DNA from: Blattamonas nauphoetae
Lineage: Eukaryota > Preaxostyla > Oxymonadida
Assembly: GCA_033064195.1 (NCBI GenBank)
Contig: JARBJD010000045.1
Span: 285,083-349,082, forward strand
Direction: 5' to 3'
DNA length: 64,000 bases
Every line of letters starts with the position of its first letter. The first letter of the stretch is position 1. Both the position numbers and the translations under genes were made by a program. Positions 30,315 to 40,265 of the stretch are shown here, one piece after another. Below the pieces are notes generated by a model that saw only the letters and a list, made by a program, of their open reading frames with translations, was not told the DNA's origin and ran no database searches.

Positions 30315-33300
30315 TTATTCCCATCTCTCTCTTCTTCTCTCCCTCCTCCCATCCCTCTCCCTCCCCATCCCCTTTTCATCCTGACCCACCCATCCCCCAA
30401 CCCCGGACATCTCATCCACCATTTTTTTGACCTGCCAGATCTTCTCGTTCACCACAGCACAGTCGTCGCGTCCCTCCATCACCAAACAGCCAGTTGTCCA
30501 TTCTGTCATCGAAATGAACTCGTGAAGACTCTGAAGACAGACTGTTCCTTGTGCCATCACGCGAGCAACCACCACACCCACACCAGCACTCAACCAATCC
30601 TGAGTTCTGCCTGAGCTTCTGCCTTCGCGAGCAAGCATTTCTCGTTCAGTCATGATTTCATCAGCAATTCCAGCCAATAATCCAGTGCACTCTTCAAACA
30701 GCGCCAACTCCATCAGAACACTGCTTCTTTTCACTTCAACTTCTCTCAGCTCTTCTGCATAGCTCACCAAACGGCCATAATTCAAGAGGGATGGTGTGAA
30801 TGGTAGATCTGTTTTACAGTTGACGCGACCCTGCGAACGTCGCGAATCCTCGAAATCGTCGTCATTTCCAAACACGAAGGGAACAGCGGCTCTTCGGTTC
30901 ATTTGGGGGACACGGAGGATTCGCCACAATTCTTTCACTTTCACGAGAAGTTTGCGAGTGTTCTCTTCGAGGCACTGCTGAGCTTCGTTCATCTCATCGT
31001 CTTCGTCTTCCGCGTCGATCGTTTGGTTGGCGTGATTGGTGTTGGGATGATGGATGGTGTCTGCTTCGTGTTGGGATGATTGTTTCCCGCTCTTCTTCGC
31101 ATCTTCAGCGGAAACGAGTTCCTTCCCTCCATCCAACGCCTGTATCTCCTCTCTGAGTTCTGATTCTGTCTTCAATTTGTTCTTTTCGTGTTCTTTTCTT
31201 TGAATTTCCACTCTTTTTTCCTTCATTCGTGTCGCTCTCTCGATTGACTCGACACACACACTCCATCGTCCGTCAGCCTTCTTTCTCGAAGAGCTGCTTG
31301 TGGTTGATGTTGCTGTGACAGGTCGTGACTTGGTTTGCTTCTCCTCGCCTTCATTCCCTCTTTTCACCTTTCTTTTATCGTCTTCTGTGCGTCCTCCATA
31401 CGAACGAGTGACAACACGATCCTCATTGTCATCGAAATCAGCTTCGAGATCCTCCAACTCCGAATACACCTTCTCCCGTCTTCTTCTTTCCTCTCTGCGC
31501 TGCTCTCTCTGCCTCTCTCCCTCCTCCTCATCGTAACTCGACCGATGTCGCCTCTCTTCGCTCATTCGGCCATAACTGTACTCTTCCTCGTCCACAGCTC
31601 GTCGTCTCTTCCTCTCCTCCCTTTCCTGCTGTCCTTCCCGTCTCTCTCGTCTCTCATATCCATCTTCTCTTCCATCATCTTCGTATCGACGTCGGTGGGC
31701 TGGTCTGTCTTGTCGTTCGTTGCGTTCGTTCCATTCATCGTCTCTTTCCCTCTCTCTGCGTAACGAACCTCGAGGTCTGCTGTTTCCCCGTTCTTCCCCT
31801 CTTCGATTCCCTCCCTGGCCACTTCTTCCACTCCACATTCTCCCTCCTCTCCTTCCACCCTGACTCCCTCCCGTTCGACTGCTCGCTGCTGTTCGCGGTC
31901 TTCCCCTCGAACCGCCCATTCCTCCCCTCCTTCCCCTCCCTCTCGACCCACTCAGCCCAAACTCCCTCGCCAGCGACTCGTTCTCTCTTCTCACAACCTG
32001 TTCTCGAATCTCCAACACTTCCATCTCCTCCCTCGTCAGTTCTGCTGCCATGTTCTGTTTGATGTTCTTTCTGAACATGGCTGTGTCGATGATTGGACAT
32101 TGCTTGTCTTTGATGGCTGAATACGGACGAAGCGGTTTTTCAAAAATTGGTGTCACTTTGTTGTCCCATTTCGCTTCTCTTTTTTTGTTCTGTTTTTCCA
32201 ACTTCTCCTGTTCTTTCTCTTTTTTCGTTTTGGGTCGGTCGGAAAGACGATATGCTCGTTCGCGTGCTTCCCTCTCCTTCGCTTTCTTCTCGTCTTGCTT
32301 CGCTCGCCACTGTTGTCGTTCTGCTTCACGTTGTTCCTCTTCCTTCCTCTTCTTCTCCATTTTCGCTTCATGTCGCTCCTTCTTTCGTCTCCGTGCTGCT
32401 TCCTGCTCTTCTCGGATCAGTTCTTCTTGTTCTCTTTCCTGTCGTCGGAGTTCGGCCAGTTTTGCTTCCATCTCTCGTCGACGCACTCGCTCTTCTTCTT
32501 CCTGTCTCTTCTGATCTTCCTCCGCTTGAAGTCGCTCCTCTTCTTGCCGAAGTCGTTCTTCCTCCTTTTCCCTTTCTTCTTCCTCTCTCTGGCGCTCCTC
32601 CTCTTCCAATCTCGCCCTCTCCTCTTCTTCTTCCTGAAGGCGTTTGAAATCTCTCTCCTTGATCGCCTCTTCCTCTTCAGCCTTCTCCCTCGCCAATCTC
32701 TCTTCTTCCTCCTTTCGCTCCCTTTCTTCCTCTTCAAGTCTCGCTCTTTCTGCTTCTTCTTCTTCTCGTTGTCTTTCCTCCTCTCTTCTCTGTTCCTCTG
32801 CTTCTCTCTCCCTCTCTTCCTCTTCCCTCCTCGCTTTCTCTTCTTCCTCCCTCCTCTCCTCTTCCTTCTTTTGTCGTTTAGCTTCCTTCTTCTTTTTCTT
32901 CTTCTCTTTCTTCTTCTTTCTCTTCGAATTATCGCTCGACGACGAACTCGACGACGAGCTTGACGAATCAGACGAACTTGAACTCGAATCTGAATCGTCT
33001 TTGCTGGTCTTCTTTTGGTCCTCTTCCTCGTTTTCCACTTCCTTCTCTTCTTCTGCTTCTGCCTCCTGTCCTGGCTCTTCCTGTTCTCCTTCTGACTGAG
33101 CCTTTTCACTTTCTTCTTCATCCTTCTCGCTTTGTTCCTTTTCTTCTTCCTGTTTCTCGCTCTCTTCCTCACCTTCCGCCTCATTCTCACCAAATTCCCG
33201 CTCCTTCACTTCCTCTTCTCCATCCTCTTCCTTCTCATCTTCTTCCCCTTCTTCCTTCTCATCTTCTTCTCCTTCCTCCTTTTCGTCCGCTCCTTCTTCC

Positions 33301-35327
33301 TCCTTTTCGTCTCCTCCTTCTTCCGATTCGTGATAGGAATGTTCCGATCCGAACATGTCTTCATCTTCGTATCCAAATTGCTGATTCGGTGTCGCTTCCC
33401 CTTCTTCCACTTTTTCCTCATCATCTTCTTCAACCACAACTTCTTTGTCGTTTTCTTGCTCGTTTTCGTCTTTTTCGCCTGATTCTTCCTTTTCAGCGTC
33501 AGAATTGGATTCGAAATCTGTCCCTCGCACCGATCCTTCTTCTCCACCTCCTGTCTCCCCAAAAGCTCGTGTTTTCACGATTTCGTCCTCATTTTCGTTT
33601 GTTTCCGACTGATGCTCCGATTCTTTGTCCGACTGAGGTTCGAAGCTGTCCCCTTTCTCCTCTTCATATTCCTGTTGATCTTCAAACTCTTCCTCCTGTC
33701 CATCTTGTTCTTCTGGTTTTTCTTCTTCTAATACTTCCTCTTTTTCTTCCGAAGAGTGTGATTTTCGAGATTCGGAACGTGATCGTTTTGACGACCGATT
33801 TGACTTGGAACTGCGCGATGATTTGTCTGATTTTAAACTCTCCCGTGACTTAACTGAGTGTTTGCTGTCTTCTTCTAATACTTCCTCTTTTTCTTCCGAA
33901 GAGTGTGATTTTCGAGATTCGGAGCGTGATCGTTTCGACGACCGATTTGACTTCGAACTGCGCGACGATTTTTCCGATTTTAAACTCTCCCGTGATTTGA
34001 CTGAATGCTTGCTGTCTTCTTCTTTTTCTGCTTCTAATTCGGTCCCTTCCGCTTGTTCATCGTCTTCAAATTGTTCGTCGGCTTCTGCTTGTTCATCCGC
34101 TGCTTCTGCAAACTCCTCGTCATCTTCATAATTTTGCTCATTTTCTTGCATCTCGTTTTCTTCATCGTTTGATTCTTCTTTTTGGGCTGGCGCACCAAAT
34201 GAGCGCGTTTTGACTTCGCCTTCAATTTCTTCGTCTTCAACTTGGTCTTCTTCGAAATCCTCCGCTTCTTCAGCTTTTCCATCATCTTCCTCCTGCAAAT
34301 CTTCATGTTCGGATTCAGCTTGCTCATTTTCAGGAGCGGTAGCGTCAGGATCTTCATCGTCCAGATGCTCGCTTTCGACAGCTTCATCATTCTCGTTTTC
34401 TTTCTCATCTGCATTTTGTTCAGATCCGGCATCTTCGTCCATTTCTTCATACTGTTCCTCAACATCTCGATCTTCGCGTTCTGATTGCTCAATTTCTTGT
34501 TGGTTGTCATCGGCATCTCCATCTTCTTGTTCACCCTCATCTTGAATTGCCTCTTCCTGTTCGTCTCCAGCATTATCGTTTTCTTCATCTTCTTCCATTT
34601 CACCAGTTTGTTCAGGTTCGTTTTCTTCAACTTCTTCATTCTCTCCCACGCTTCGTGTTCCGTCCTCCTCGTTTTCTGCTTGTTCATATTCTCCTTCGAT
34701 GTCCTCATCTACCTCAACTTGTTCGTCTTCATCCCCTTCAGTTCTTCCTGCTCCTTCTTCAATTTCAGGCTCTTCTTCTTGTTCATCTATTCCTCCATCC
34801 TCATCGCCAGCGACATTTTCGTCTTCCACTTCATGTTCAACATCCTGTTCATCAATATTGTCCTCAAAATCTTCTTCCTGCTGATCCTGATCATCCGCTT
34901 GTTCTTCGTATTCTATAATCTCCTCACCTTCTCCTTCTTCACCTTGATCTCCATCAATCTGTTCTTCATCGGCATATTCCGCTGCTTCATCTTCGTTTTC
35001 ATCAACATTATTCTCTTCTTCTACTTCTGCCTGATCATCTTGTTCTGGCTGGTCCTCAACGACTTCTTCTTCAAATACACCCGTCTCGTTTCCTCCATTT
35101 TCATATTCTGGATCTTCTACATCATTTCCGTCCCTTTCAAATGAGGAATCTTCACCATGTTCAACTGGTTCATCATTTTCTTCGGCTTGATCGGATGGTT
35201 CCATTTCTTGCTGGTCCTCATCGTTATTCTCGTCGAATGGATTTGATTCTTCATTGTCATACTCAATCTCTTCGCTTTCTCCTTCTGACATTCGAAATCG
35301 AAGCGACGGTTCGAGGTTATGACCCAT
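30315..35327 (-). CDS. 1670-residue acidic, coiled-coil, RG-rich protein
   Basis: A single intron-free frame. Residues 1-430 are almost entirely Glu/Asp/Gln/Asn. Residues about 437-534 are two tandem 49-residue copies of a Ser/Arg/Lys unit (SKHSVKSRESLKS...). Acidic sequence continues to about 775, then a run of serines and a lysine block (KRKKKKEKKKKKKEAKRQ). A long charged helix, typically REEEERE and RLEEEERQREEEE, spans about 815-1090. An RG-rich segment follows (about 1115-1190), an Arg/Glu region, and a more globular C-terminus (about 1440-1640). A short motif, V-K-T-R-[SA]-F-G or a variant, recurs near residues 371, 582, 706 and 1303. Composition suggests a cytoskeletal or RNA/chromatin-associated scaffold; I cannot name a family. 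The in-frame ATG at 35291 (MSEGESEE) is an alternative start. Confidence 0.82.
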   Translation of the reverse strand: MGHNLEPSLRFRMSEGESEEIEYDNEESNPFDENNDEDQQEMEPSDQAEENDEPVEHGEDSSFERDGNDVEDPEYENGGNETGVFEEEVVEDQPEQDDQAEVEEENNVDENEDEAAEYADEEQIDGDQGEEGEGEEIIEYEEQADDQDQQEEDFEDNIDEQDVEHEVEDENVAGDEDGGIDEQEEEPEIEEGAGRTEGDEDEQVEVDEDIEGEYEQAENEEDGTRSVGENEEVEENEPEQTGEMEEDEENDNAGDEQEEAIQDEGEQEDGDADDNQQEIEQSEREDRDVEEQYEEMDEDAGSEQNADEKENENDEAVESEHLDDEDPDATAPENEQAESEHEDLQEEDDGKAEEAEDFEEDQVEDEEIEGEVKTRSFGAPAQKEESNDEENEMQENEQNYEDDEEFAEAADEQAEADEQFEDDEQAEGTELEAEKEEDSKHSVKSRESLKSEKSSRSSKSNRSSKRSRSESRKSHSSEEKEEVLEEDSKHSVKSRESLKSDKSSRSSKSNRSSKRSRSESRKSHSSEEKEEVLEEEKPEEQDGQEEEFEDQQEYEEEKGDSFEPQSDKESEHQSETNENEDEIVKTRAFGETGGGEEGSVRGTDFESNSDAEKEESGEKDENEQENDKEVVVEEDDEEKVEEGEATPNQQFGYEDEDMFGSEHSYHESEEGGDEKEEEGADEKEEGEEDEKEEGEEDEKEEDGEEEVKEREFGENEAEGEEESEKQEEEKEQSEKDEEESEKAQSEGEQEEPGQEAEAEEEKEVENEEEDQKKTSKDDSDSSSSSSDSSSSSSSSSSSDNSKRKKKKEKKKKKKEAKRQKKEEERREEEEKARREEEEREREAEEQRREEERQREEEEAERARLEEEERERKEEEERLAREKAEEEEAIKERDFKRLQEEEEERARLEEEERQREEEEREKEEERLRQEEERLQAEEDQKRQEEEERVRRREMEAKLAELRRQEREQEELIREEQEAARRRKKERHEAKMEKKRKEEEQREAERQQWRAKQDEKKAKEREARERAYRLSDRPKTKKEKEQEKLEKQNKKREAKWDNKVTPIFEKPLRPYSAIKDKQCPIIDTAMFRKNIKQNMAAELTREEMEVLEIREQVVRRENESLAREFGLSGSRGRGRRGGMGGSRGRPRTAASSRTGGSQGGRRGGRMWSGRSGQGGNRRGEERGNSRPRGSLRRERERDDEWNERNERQDRPAHRRRYEDDGREDGYERRERREGQQEREERKRRRAVDEEEYSYGRMSEERRHRSSYDEEEGERQREQRREERRRREKVYSELEDLEADFDDNEDRVVTRSYGGRTEDDKRKVKRGNEGEEKQTKSRPVTATSTTSSSSRKKADGRWSVCVESIERATRMKEKRVEIQRKEHEKNKLKTESELREEIQALDGGKELVSAEDAKKSGKQSSQHEADTIHHPNTNHANQTIDAEDEDDEMNEAQQCLEENTRKLLVKVKELWRILRVPQMNRRAAVPFVFGNDDDFEDSRRSQGRVNCKTDLPFTPSLLNYGRLVSYAEELREVEVKRSSVLMELALFEECTGLLAGIADEIMTEREMLAREGRSSGRTQDWLSAGVGVVVARVMAQGTVCLQSLHEFISMTEWTTGCLVMEGRDDCAVVNEKIWQVKKMVDEMSGVGGWVGQDEKGMGRERDGRRERRRERWE
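33724..34017 (-). repeat. Tandem 147-bp duplication inside the acidic gene
   Basis: Two adjacent copies (33724-33870 and 33871-34017), differing at a few bases, encode 49 residues each beginning near SKHSVKSRESLKS. The unit length is a multiple of three, so the frame is kept. Confidence 0.88.
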
Positions 35328-35477
35328 ATTTCTTTGAGATTCTGTTGAAAAACGACCAATCCACCAACGATAAATTCACGGATCGACCTCTTTATTTTGG
35401 ACGAGTATTTCTTCTAAAGTTGATCCTGTCACACTGACTTGACCCATACCGACACTTATTCGATTGATTCGGACGGA
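35328..35477. promoter_or_regulatory. Divergent intergenic region, acidic gene and family A copy 10
   Basis: 150 bp separate the two start codons. The family A element sits on the plus-strand side at 35438-35454. No equivalent is found on the minus-strand side, which indicates that the element belongs to the family and not to promoters in general. Confidence 0.55.
35438..35454 (+). promoter_or_regulatory. Family A upstream element, copy 10 (diverged)
   Basis: CTTGACCCATACCGACA, 23 nt before the ATG. The 5' GACCCATA core is kept. Confidence 0.58.
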
Positions 35478-36551
35478 ATGGGCCAGATAATCAATACAAC
35501 AAACAACTCCCCAAATACAGAGCGCTCTCATTTGTCCTCCCACCAACCTCATTTTTCCATGGATTGTACTCCATTCCTGAATTGGGATGAAAACGAAATT
35601 GAATCTGAAAACGAACAAGCAGTTGTCTTTCGATCCCTCGTTATCACTATGAAGTTACAGCCTTCACTTGATGTGTCTCTGGAAGAGAAAGCTGTGAAAC
35701 TTCTGGAATCTGTGGATCCACCGAATAGAGAATCAACAGATGCTTTTCTCCTCAGCCTTGGGCGAACCACTGCTGATTCTTCATCAGACTTCGTACAGTG
35801 CATTGGGGTGCTCATTTCTTCAGCCAGTCAGGTTATCACCACAGCAGCAATGAAGATGCTCGGAAATCTGATCATGTGGTGTTCAGCGAAAGTCCGACTT
35901 ACCCTCGTTAGCGCTGATCTGATCCCTCAACTCATCACCACTCTCAATCCACTGTCTCTTTCCTTCACCGAAGCAGTCGATATCCACACCTGTCTCATGA
36001 GAATCATCATGTTCTGTCTCAGGCTCGCAACTCCGTTTGGTCTTCCACAACTCGCATGTGCAGGTCTCGATGAACAACTCGCTGTTCCCGAGACGATTTT
36101 TCAACAAGTTCTCATTCCTTCAGAGAAGTATATCTACCATTTGTGCGTCAACCGCTTCTCGATCATCGACGGTGACCAATTTGGGTCTTTTCTGTCACTT
36201 TTCGCTCACCTCCTCGAAATATGTCCATATCATCAACCCACAATGTATTTTGTTCTTCGTATGCCAGTCGTTTTCACAATCCCGAGCTGTCTCGCAAGCT
36301 TCGAAAATGAAATGCCAATCATTTATTTTTTGCACGACATGAACAACGCCCAGCTGGAATGGAACAAAAGAAGGGGAGTTGTGCGACAGATGTGGAAGAA
36401 AGTGCTTAGGATGTTGAGAATGGAGGGCTTCGAAAATACGATTGAGGAAAAGTTGCAAAGCGACAAAAATGGAGACAGCGGGGGATGGATTGTTGACAGA
36501 TCGATTGGATGGAGCAACCAACAGGGCATGAACGTTCCGGAACAGGAATAG
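35478..36551 (+). CDS. Family A copy 10, intact (357 residues)
   Basis: The ATG at 35478 (MGQIINTTNNSPNTERSHLS) gives exactly 1074 nt. The frame is open further upstream only from a TTG. Blocks: DCTPFLNWDENEIESENEQA, FRSLVITMKLQPSLDVSLEE, ITTAAMKMLGNLI, VRLTLVSADLIPQLITTLNP, HLCVNRFSIIDG, LRMEGFENTIEEKL, WSNQQGMNVP. Its central part (TLVSADLIPQL, PSEKYIYHLCVNRFSIIDG) is closest to copy 15, while the N-terminus is closest to copy 9. Confidence 0.86.
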   Translation: MGQIINTTNNSPNTERSHLSSHQPHFSMDCTPFLNWDENEIESENEQAVVFRSLVITMKLQPSLDVSLEEKAVKLLESVDPPNRESTDAFLLSLGRTTADSSSDFVQCIGVLISSASQVITTAAMKMLGNLIMWCSAKVRLTLVSADLIPQLITTLNPLSLSFTEAVDIHTCLMRIIMFCLRLATPFGLPQLACAGLDEQLAVPETIFQQVLIPSEKYIYHLCVNRFSIIDGDQFGSFLSLFAHLLEICPYHQPTMYFVLRMPVVFTIPSCLASFENEMPIIYFLHDMNNAQLEWNKRRGVVRQMWKKVLRMLRMEGFENTIEEKLQSDKNGDSGGWIVDRSIGWSNQQGMNVPEQE

Positions 36552-36735
36552 AATCAGTCCAGAATCAGCGAACGCTTCGAACTGTTTCTGACTTCATTTG
36601 GACAACAAACACTGTATGTGTGTGATCTTTGTCTGCTCCGGCATCACCTCATGGTTTGATTTGCGGGAACGATTGGGATTCTCTCTCGCCAGTCTCGCTC
36701 GATGGTCACCACACGCTCCTTCTTCGTAATCTCTC
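36552..36735 (+). other. Conserved 3' flank of copy 10
   Basis: Family-wide post-stop sequence with the ACAAACACTGTATGTGTGTG hairpin region near 36606, then the GGCATCACCTCATGG block. It runs into a family C relic and the second 38-bp array. Confidence 0.6.
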
Positions 36736-36859
36736 TCGCCATGTCCATTTTCATCGTCGTCCTCGACCATCTGAAGATGCTTCCAAGCCATTCGCTTTCG
36801 TCATCCCGAGACACCTCAGCTCGTGCCAAATCACGGCTGTTCTCGATCCCAGCTACCTC

Positions 36860-37230
36860 ACCACCCACCCCCTCCCACTCTCCTCTGCCTCTCCCTCACC
36901 ACCCACACCCTCCCACTCCCCTCTGCCTCTCCCTCACCACCCACACCCTCCCACTCCCCTCTGCCTCTCCCTCACCACCCACACCCTCCCACTCCCCTCT
37001 CCCTCTCCCTCACCACCCTCACCCTCCCACTCCCCTCTCCCTCTCCCTCACCACCCACACCCTCCCACTCCCCTCTGCCTCTCCCTCACCACCCACACCC
37101 TCCCACTCCCTCTGCCTCTCCCTCACCACCCACACCTCCCACTCCCCTCTCCCTCTCCCTCACCACCCACACCCTCCCACTCCTCTCTGCCTCTCCCTCA
37201 CCACCCACACCCTCCCGCTCCACTCTGCCT
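36860..37230 (-). repeat. 38-bp minisatellite, second array in inverted orientation
   Basis: About ten units of CCCTCCCACTCCCCTCTGCC... (38 bp), the complement of the 6957-7418 array. The entry sequence TCGATCCCAGCTACCTCACC (36843-36862) resembles TCGATCCCTGCTCTGTCGCA of the family C relic at 46750, so this array also grew within a C copy. Confidence 0.9.
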
Positions 37231-37329
37231 CAACATTTCTCCCTCTCTTTCTTTGATAACGTCACGTTCATCGCCATCGGCTCCTCTCTTCGTCTACTGT
37301 CCAAGATTCCGCTTACAACAAGGTAGCTC

Positions 37330-38090
37330 GTGAAGAAAGGATGGGGAACGTGAACGAGAAGGGCCGAAGGAGAGCAGAAAGAACAATAAGGAATGAGGTC
37401 GGAAACAAGATGAGGAAAGAAGAAGGAAGACTGGGGAAGAGAAGAAATGACATTTCATTGGCGAGAAAGAGCAGGACACGGAAGACAACTTTAGAGAACG
37501 AAAATCGGAAGAATGGAACGGTGAGAGGAACGGAGAAGGGGTGGATGAGACGAACGGAGATGGGGACGAAGTCGAGGACGAGTGTCGAAAGAACTCGAAG
37601 TGATTGGATGTTGGACGAACAGAATACACACTCCAGACTTGGATGCGAGAGAGAGAAGGAAGAGGAGAAAGACACAATGGAGACACACAGAAGTGGAGGA
37701 AGTGCAAGACTTTCGTCCACCACATCTCTCCGACTCTCTCAGATCAGACTGACAAAGCTCGACCTCACTTCCAGTTGATCTCTTCGATGACACCGCAACT
37801 GATGACAGGCTGTCCCCTGACTCTTCGCCCGACTCAACCCCGACCGGACTCGAGGGAAGGACGAGATTGCTTCTGGCCGACTTGAGCGGAAGGAGCACAA
37901 GCGAACACCGCGACATGCAGACAGAGTCGCAGAACACCGACCCAGCGGACCAGGCGACTTGCCACATCGTCTTCGCAGTGATCGCGATACTGGCCAGACA
38001 CACATGACATCGTCGCCTTCTCTCGCTCCATGCACTGGTGCTGTGTGGTTACTGCAAGGACAGCTGGCGAACGCTGGAGTTCCTGTCGAC
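37330..38090 (+). pseudogene. Family B relic with its N-terminal coiled-coil part
   Basis: The plus strand reads a basic/acidic N-terminal helix region (NEKGRRRAERTIRNEVGNKM; later RTRKTTLENENRKNGT), then in other frames the LADDTA-equivalent region near 37780, TGLEGRTRLLLADLSGRSTS near 37840-37890, and WLLQGQLANAGVPVD-type sequence near 38045-38090. It is the longest uninterrupted B copy by extent, but frames change at several points. Its 3' half is also part of the 1.4-kb inverted duplication. Confidence 0.55.
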
Positions 38091-38940
38091 TAAACAGAAG
38101 AAGAAAAATCAGCAGCGGGAGCAGACGATGAGAGGGCTGTCGAGAGTGAAGGATCAACACACTCACCCCTCCAATAGCAGATGCTGTGGCAGAACAAAGG
38201 CAGCTCAACAGTGAAACAGGAAGAAATGGACAGAATGTGACAAACTGTTCCATCATTCAGAATCTCACGCTGAGCATGACCCTTCCACGACGTATTTTGG
38301 ATCAGACAGGAACAGCGAAGACTCGAACTCAGCCAATCCGTTGAATTGTGCATACTTAGCCATCTCCCACACATCTTCTTCGTTTCAGTCACTTTCAACA
38401 CCACTCTCACTTCACATTGGCCATCCTGATATCCAAGTCGAACAGATTTGGCTTCTTCTTTCCGACACCTCTTCGAAGCGTTTGGGGTTGTTCTTCCCCG
38501 CCGTGGCAGAATCTATCCCCTCCCCCCACCGACTCTCACCCTCATTTGTGCCATGTCCGTCTTCCTCCCTTTCTCGAGCCATGAATCTACTTCACACTCC
38601 GACGTGTCGACTCCAGTTTCTGTTTTGACACAGTCACGATGTTGACAGAACAGAACATGAGCGATCGCGAACAATGCGAGTCGATGAAGATCCTTGTTCG
38701 ACAGATGAGAATGGAAGACTTGGCGGACACTGTCGAAGGAAGGCTGCTGAGCAATCGCAAATGAGATTGGGGAGGAGGAGTTGTGTCGAACTGGATGGTG
38801 TTGAGGAACTTGGTTGGACTGACCGTTGGACAGTTTTGATGGATGACGACAGTGGCGAGTCAAGTTCCAGCGTGGTCGACACCCGCTTCTGATCGCTTCC
38901 CCTTTCTCGTTGGTGACGTCATGTCATTATCGGCACCCGA
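37400..38940 (-). repeat. Right copy of the inverted duplication
   Basis: Reverse-complement counterpart of about 3490-4860, 34 kb away. See the left copy for contents. Confidence 0.68.
38655..38935 (+). pseudogene. Diverged family A-like C-terminal fragment, second copy
   Basis: Reads REQCESMKILVRQMRMEDLA, DTVEGRLLSNRK, a stop, DWGGGVVSNWMVLRNLVGLT, then a further stop. This is the sister of 3490-3775 with extra lesions. Confidence 0.5.
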
Positions 38941-39135
38941 CTTCATTGATTCTATAAACATACGCCTCTCAACACATTGCCTCATCTGCAGTGTGATGGA
39001 TCGAAGACGACTAAACGGGACATAGCCATCGCAGGGAGCATCGGGTTGGCTTCTCGGAAGGAGGAGAAGGGACGAGAACCTGCGAACGCTGACAGATGAC
39101 CACACGTTCGTCTTGCAATGGATTCGCGTGTCTCT

Positions 39136-39221
39136 TACAGGCTCCAGCTGAAGCGATGAGCCTGTTATCCACACAGGGCTCTCGCTCAGCATGAGAGAGT
39201 GTTGACGTGTTAAGGGTCGGT
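39136..39221 (+). repeat. Left inverted terminal repeat of the DIRS element
   Basis: Outer extension TACAGGCTCCAGCTGAAGCG... followed by the 43-bp core shared with the right end. Confidence 0.9.
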
Positions 39222-39237
39222 AGATCAAACACCTCGA

Positions 39238-40242
39238 ATGAATCACGAATTCACAAACAAATCATTGCAACAAACCGGAAACGACAGCCGGACAACCCCC
39301 GCTGAGGACCCACCAGCCTGGGTTGGCCCCGCCGTCGAACATTTTGCAGCCACATTTGCAACAGTTTTGCACAGTATTGTTGGAGAAAATAAGGAAAAGA
39401 CTGAACCCAGGCATCAAAACAGAAGGAATGAACGAGAAAGGCTCATCGATTCCGACTCCAACTCCGATAGCTCAGATGAGAAGACATCACAACTTCTGTT
39501 GGAGAAACGAAAGCGTCTCCCTCCGAAGCCCACACAGATTCAAAAGAAAGTAAAACACAAAAGAAAGGCCGATGGATCAACACAGATCGATTACAACAGT
39601 GACTTTTCGGAGTCGGACACTCGCTTGCAGCTTGTCCCATCTCAACCACATCAGAATCTACGCAGCTTCGCCTTAACGTCGCAGAAATTGATTCAGATGT
39701 ACATCCCAAAGTTTTCTCTCGATTGGCTATCATCGACACTCCCAGCAGAAGTCCTAGATGAAGTCAGAGGATCAACTGAGTATCTCCGCCCGGCATTCAA
39801 AATCGCCAGCAAGACAAAAGACGCCCTTCGCCCCAACGACATGCCTGGAAAGATTGACACTATTGCTAAGTCGGCAGTAGACAGCCTTCTCGTCGCCCTC
39901 TCAGCCTTGTCTGAATTGCTCGTTAGCATGAAAAGAATAGAAGTACCTGATGAACTACTACGACAATGGACGCAAGTCACGTGCTGTGTCGCAGATGCTG
40001 CTACAAAAGTTCAGGCTCAGCGATATCTGCGGAATAAGAACTGGACGGATGTTGCCCAAGCACTTGAGATCCAAACCGAAGTTGGAGAGCCGCAAGTACT
40101 CACGAGTGTGCGCCACGACACTGACTTTTTTCGAGGGGAGGGGATGGAAGACAACCAAGCCAACTTCCATCCCCGGCCCAACCGAAGCTACAGATCATAT
40201 CGTCCCCTCAACAAGCCACCTGGGAGTCGCAAACCACAGTAG
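39238..40242 (+). CDS. DIRS ORF1, gag-like protein (334 residues)
   Basis: The first frame after the left repeat, ATG 16 bp inside it. The N-terminus is polar, with a Ser/Asp stretch (DSDSNSDSSDEKTSQLLLEK) and a Lys-rich patch. A helical central region (SFALTSQKLIQMYIPKFSLD, SALSELLVSMKRIEVPDELL) resembles DIRS ORF1/gag proteins in position and composition rather than by a diagnostic motif. The C-terminus is Arg/Asn/Pro-rich (NFHPRPNRSYRSYRPLNKPP), plausible for nucleic acid binding. No zinc knuckle is visible. The frame is intact. Confidence 0.75.
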   Translation: MNHEFTNKSLQQTGNDSRTTPAEDPPAWVGPAVEHFAATFATVLHSIVGENKEKTEPRHQNRRNERERLIDSDSNSDSSDEKTSQLLLEKRKRLPPKPTQIQKKVKHKRKADGSTQIDYNSDFSESDTRLQLVPSQPHQNLRSFALTSQKLIQMYIPKFSLDWLSSTLPAEVLDEVRGSTEYLRPAFKIASKTKDALRPNDMPGKIDTIAKSAVDSLLVALSALSELLVSMKRIEVPDELLRQWTQVTCCVADAATKVQAQRYLRNKNWTDVAQALEIQTEVGEPQVLTSVRHDTDFFRGEGMEDNQANFHPRPNRSYRSYRPLNKPPGSRKPQ

Positions 40243-40265
40243 TCGTTCCAACCCAACGCCTTCCA

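Noticed and set aside
31335-33853. Plus-strand Leu/Ser/Phe-rich frames opposite the acidic gene
   Set aside because: Complement of GAA/GAG-rich codons yields Ser/Phe/Leu frames without stops; composition is fully explained by the minus-strand gene.
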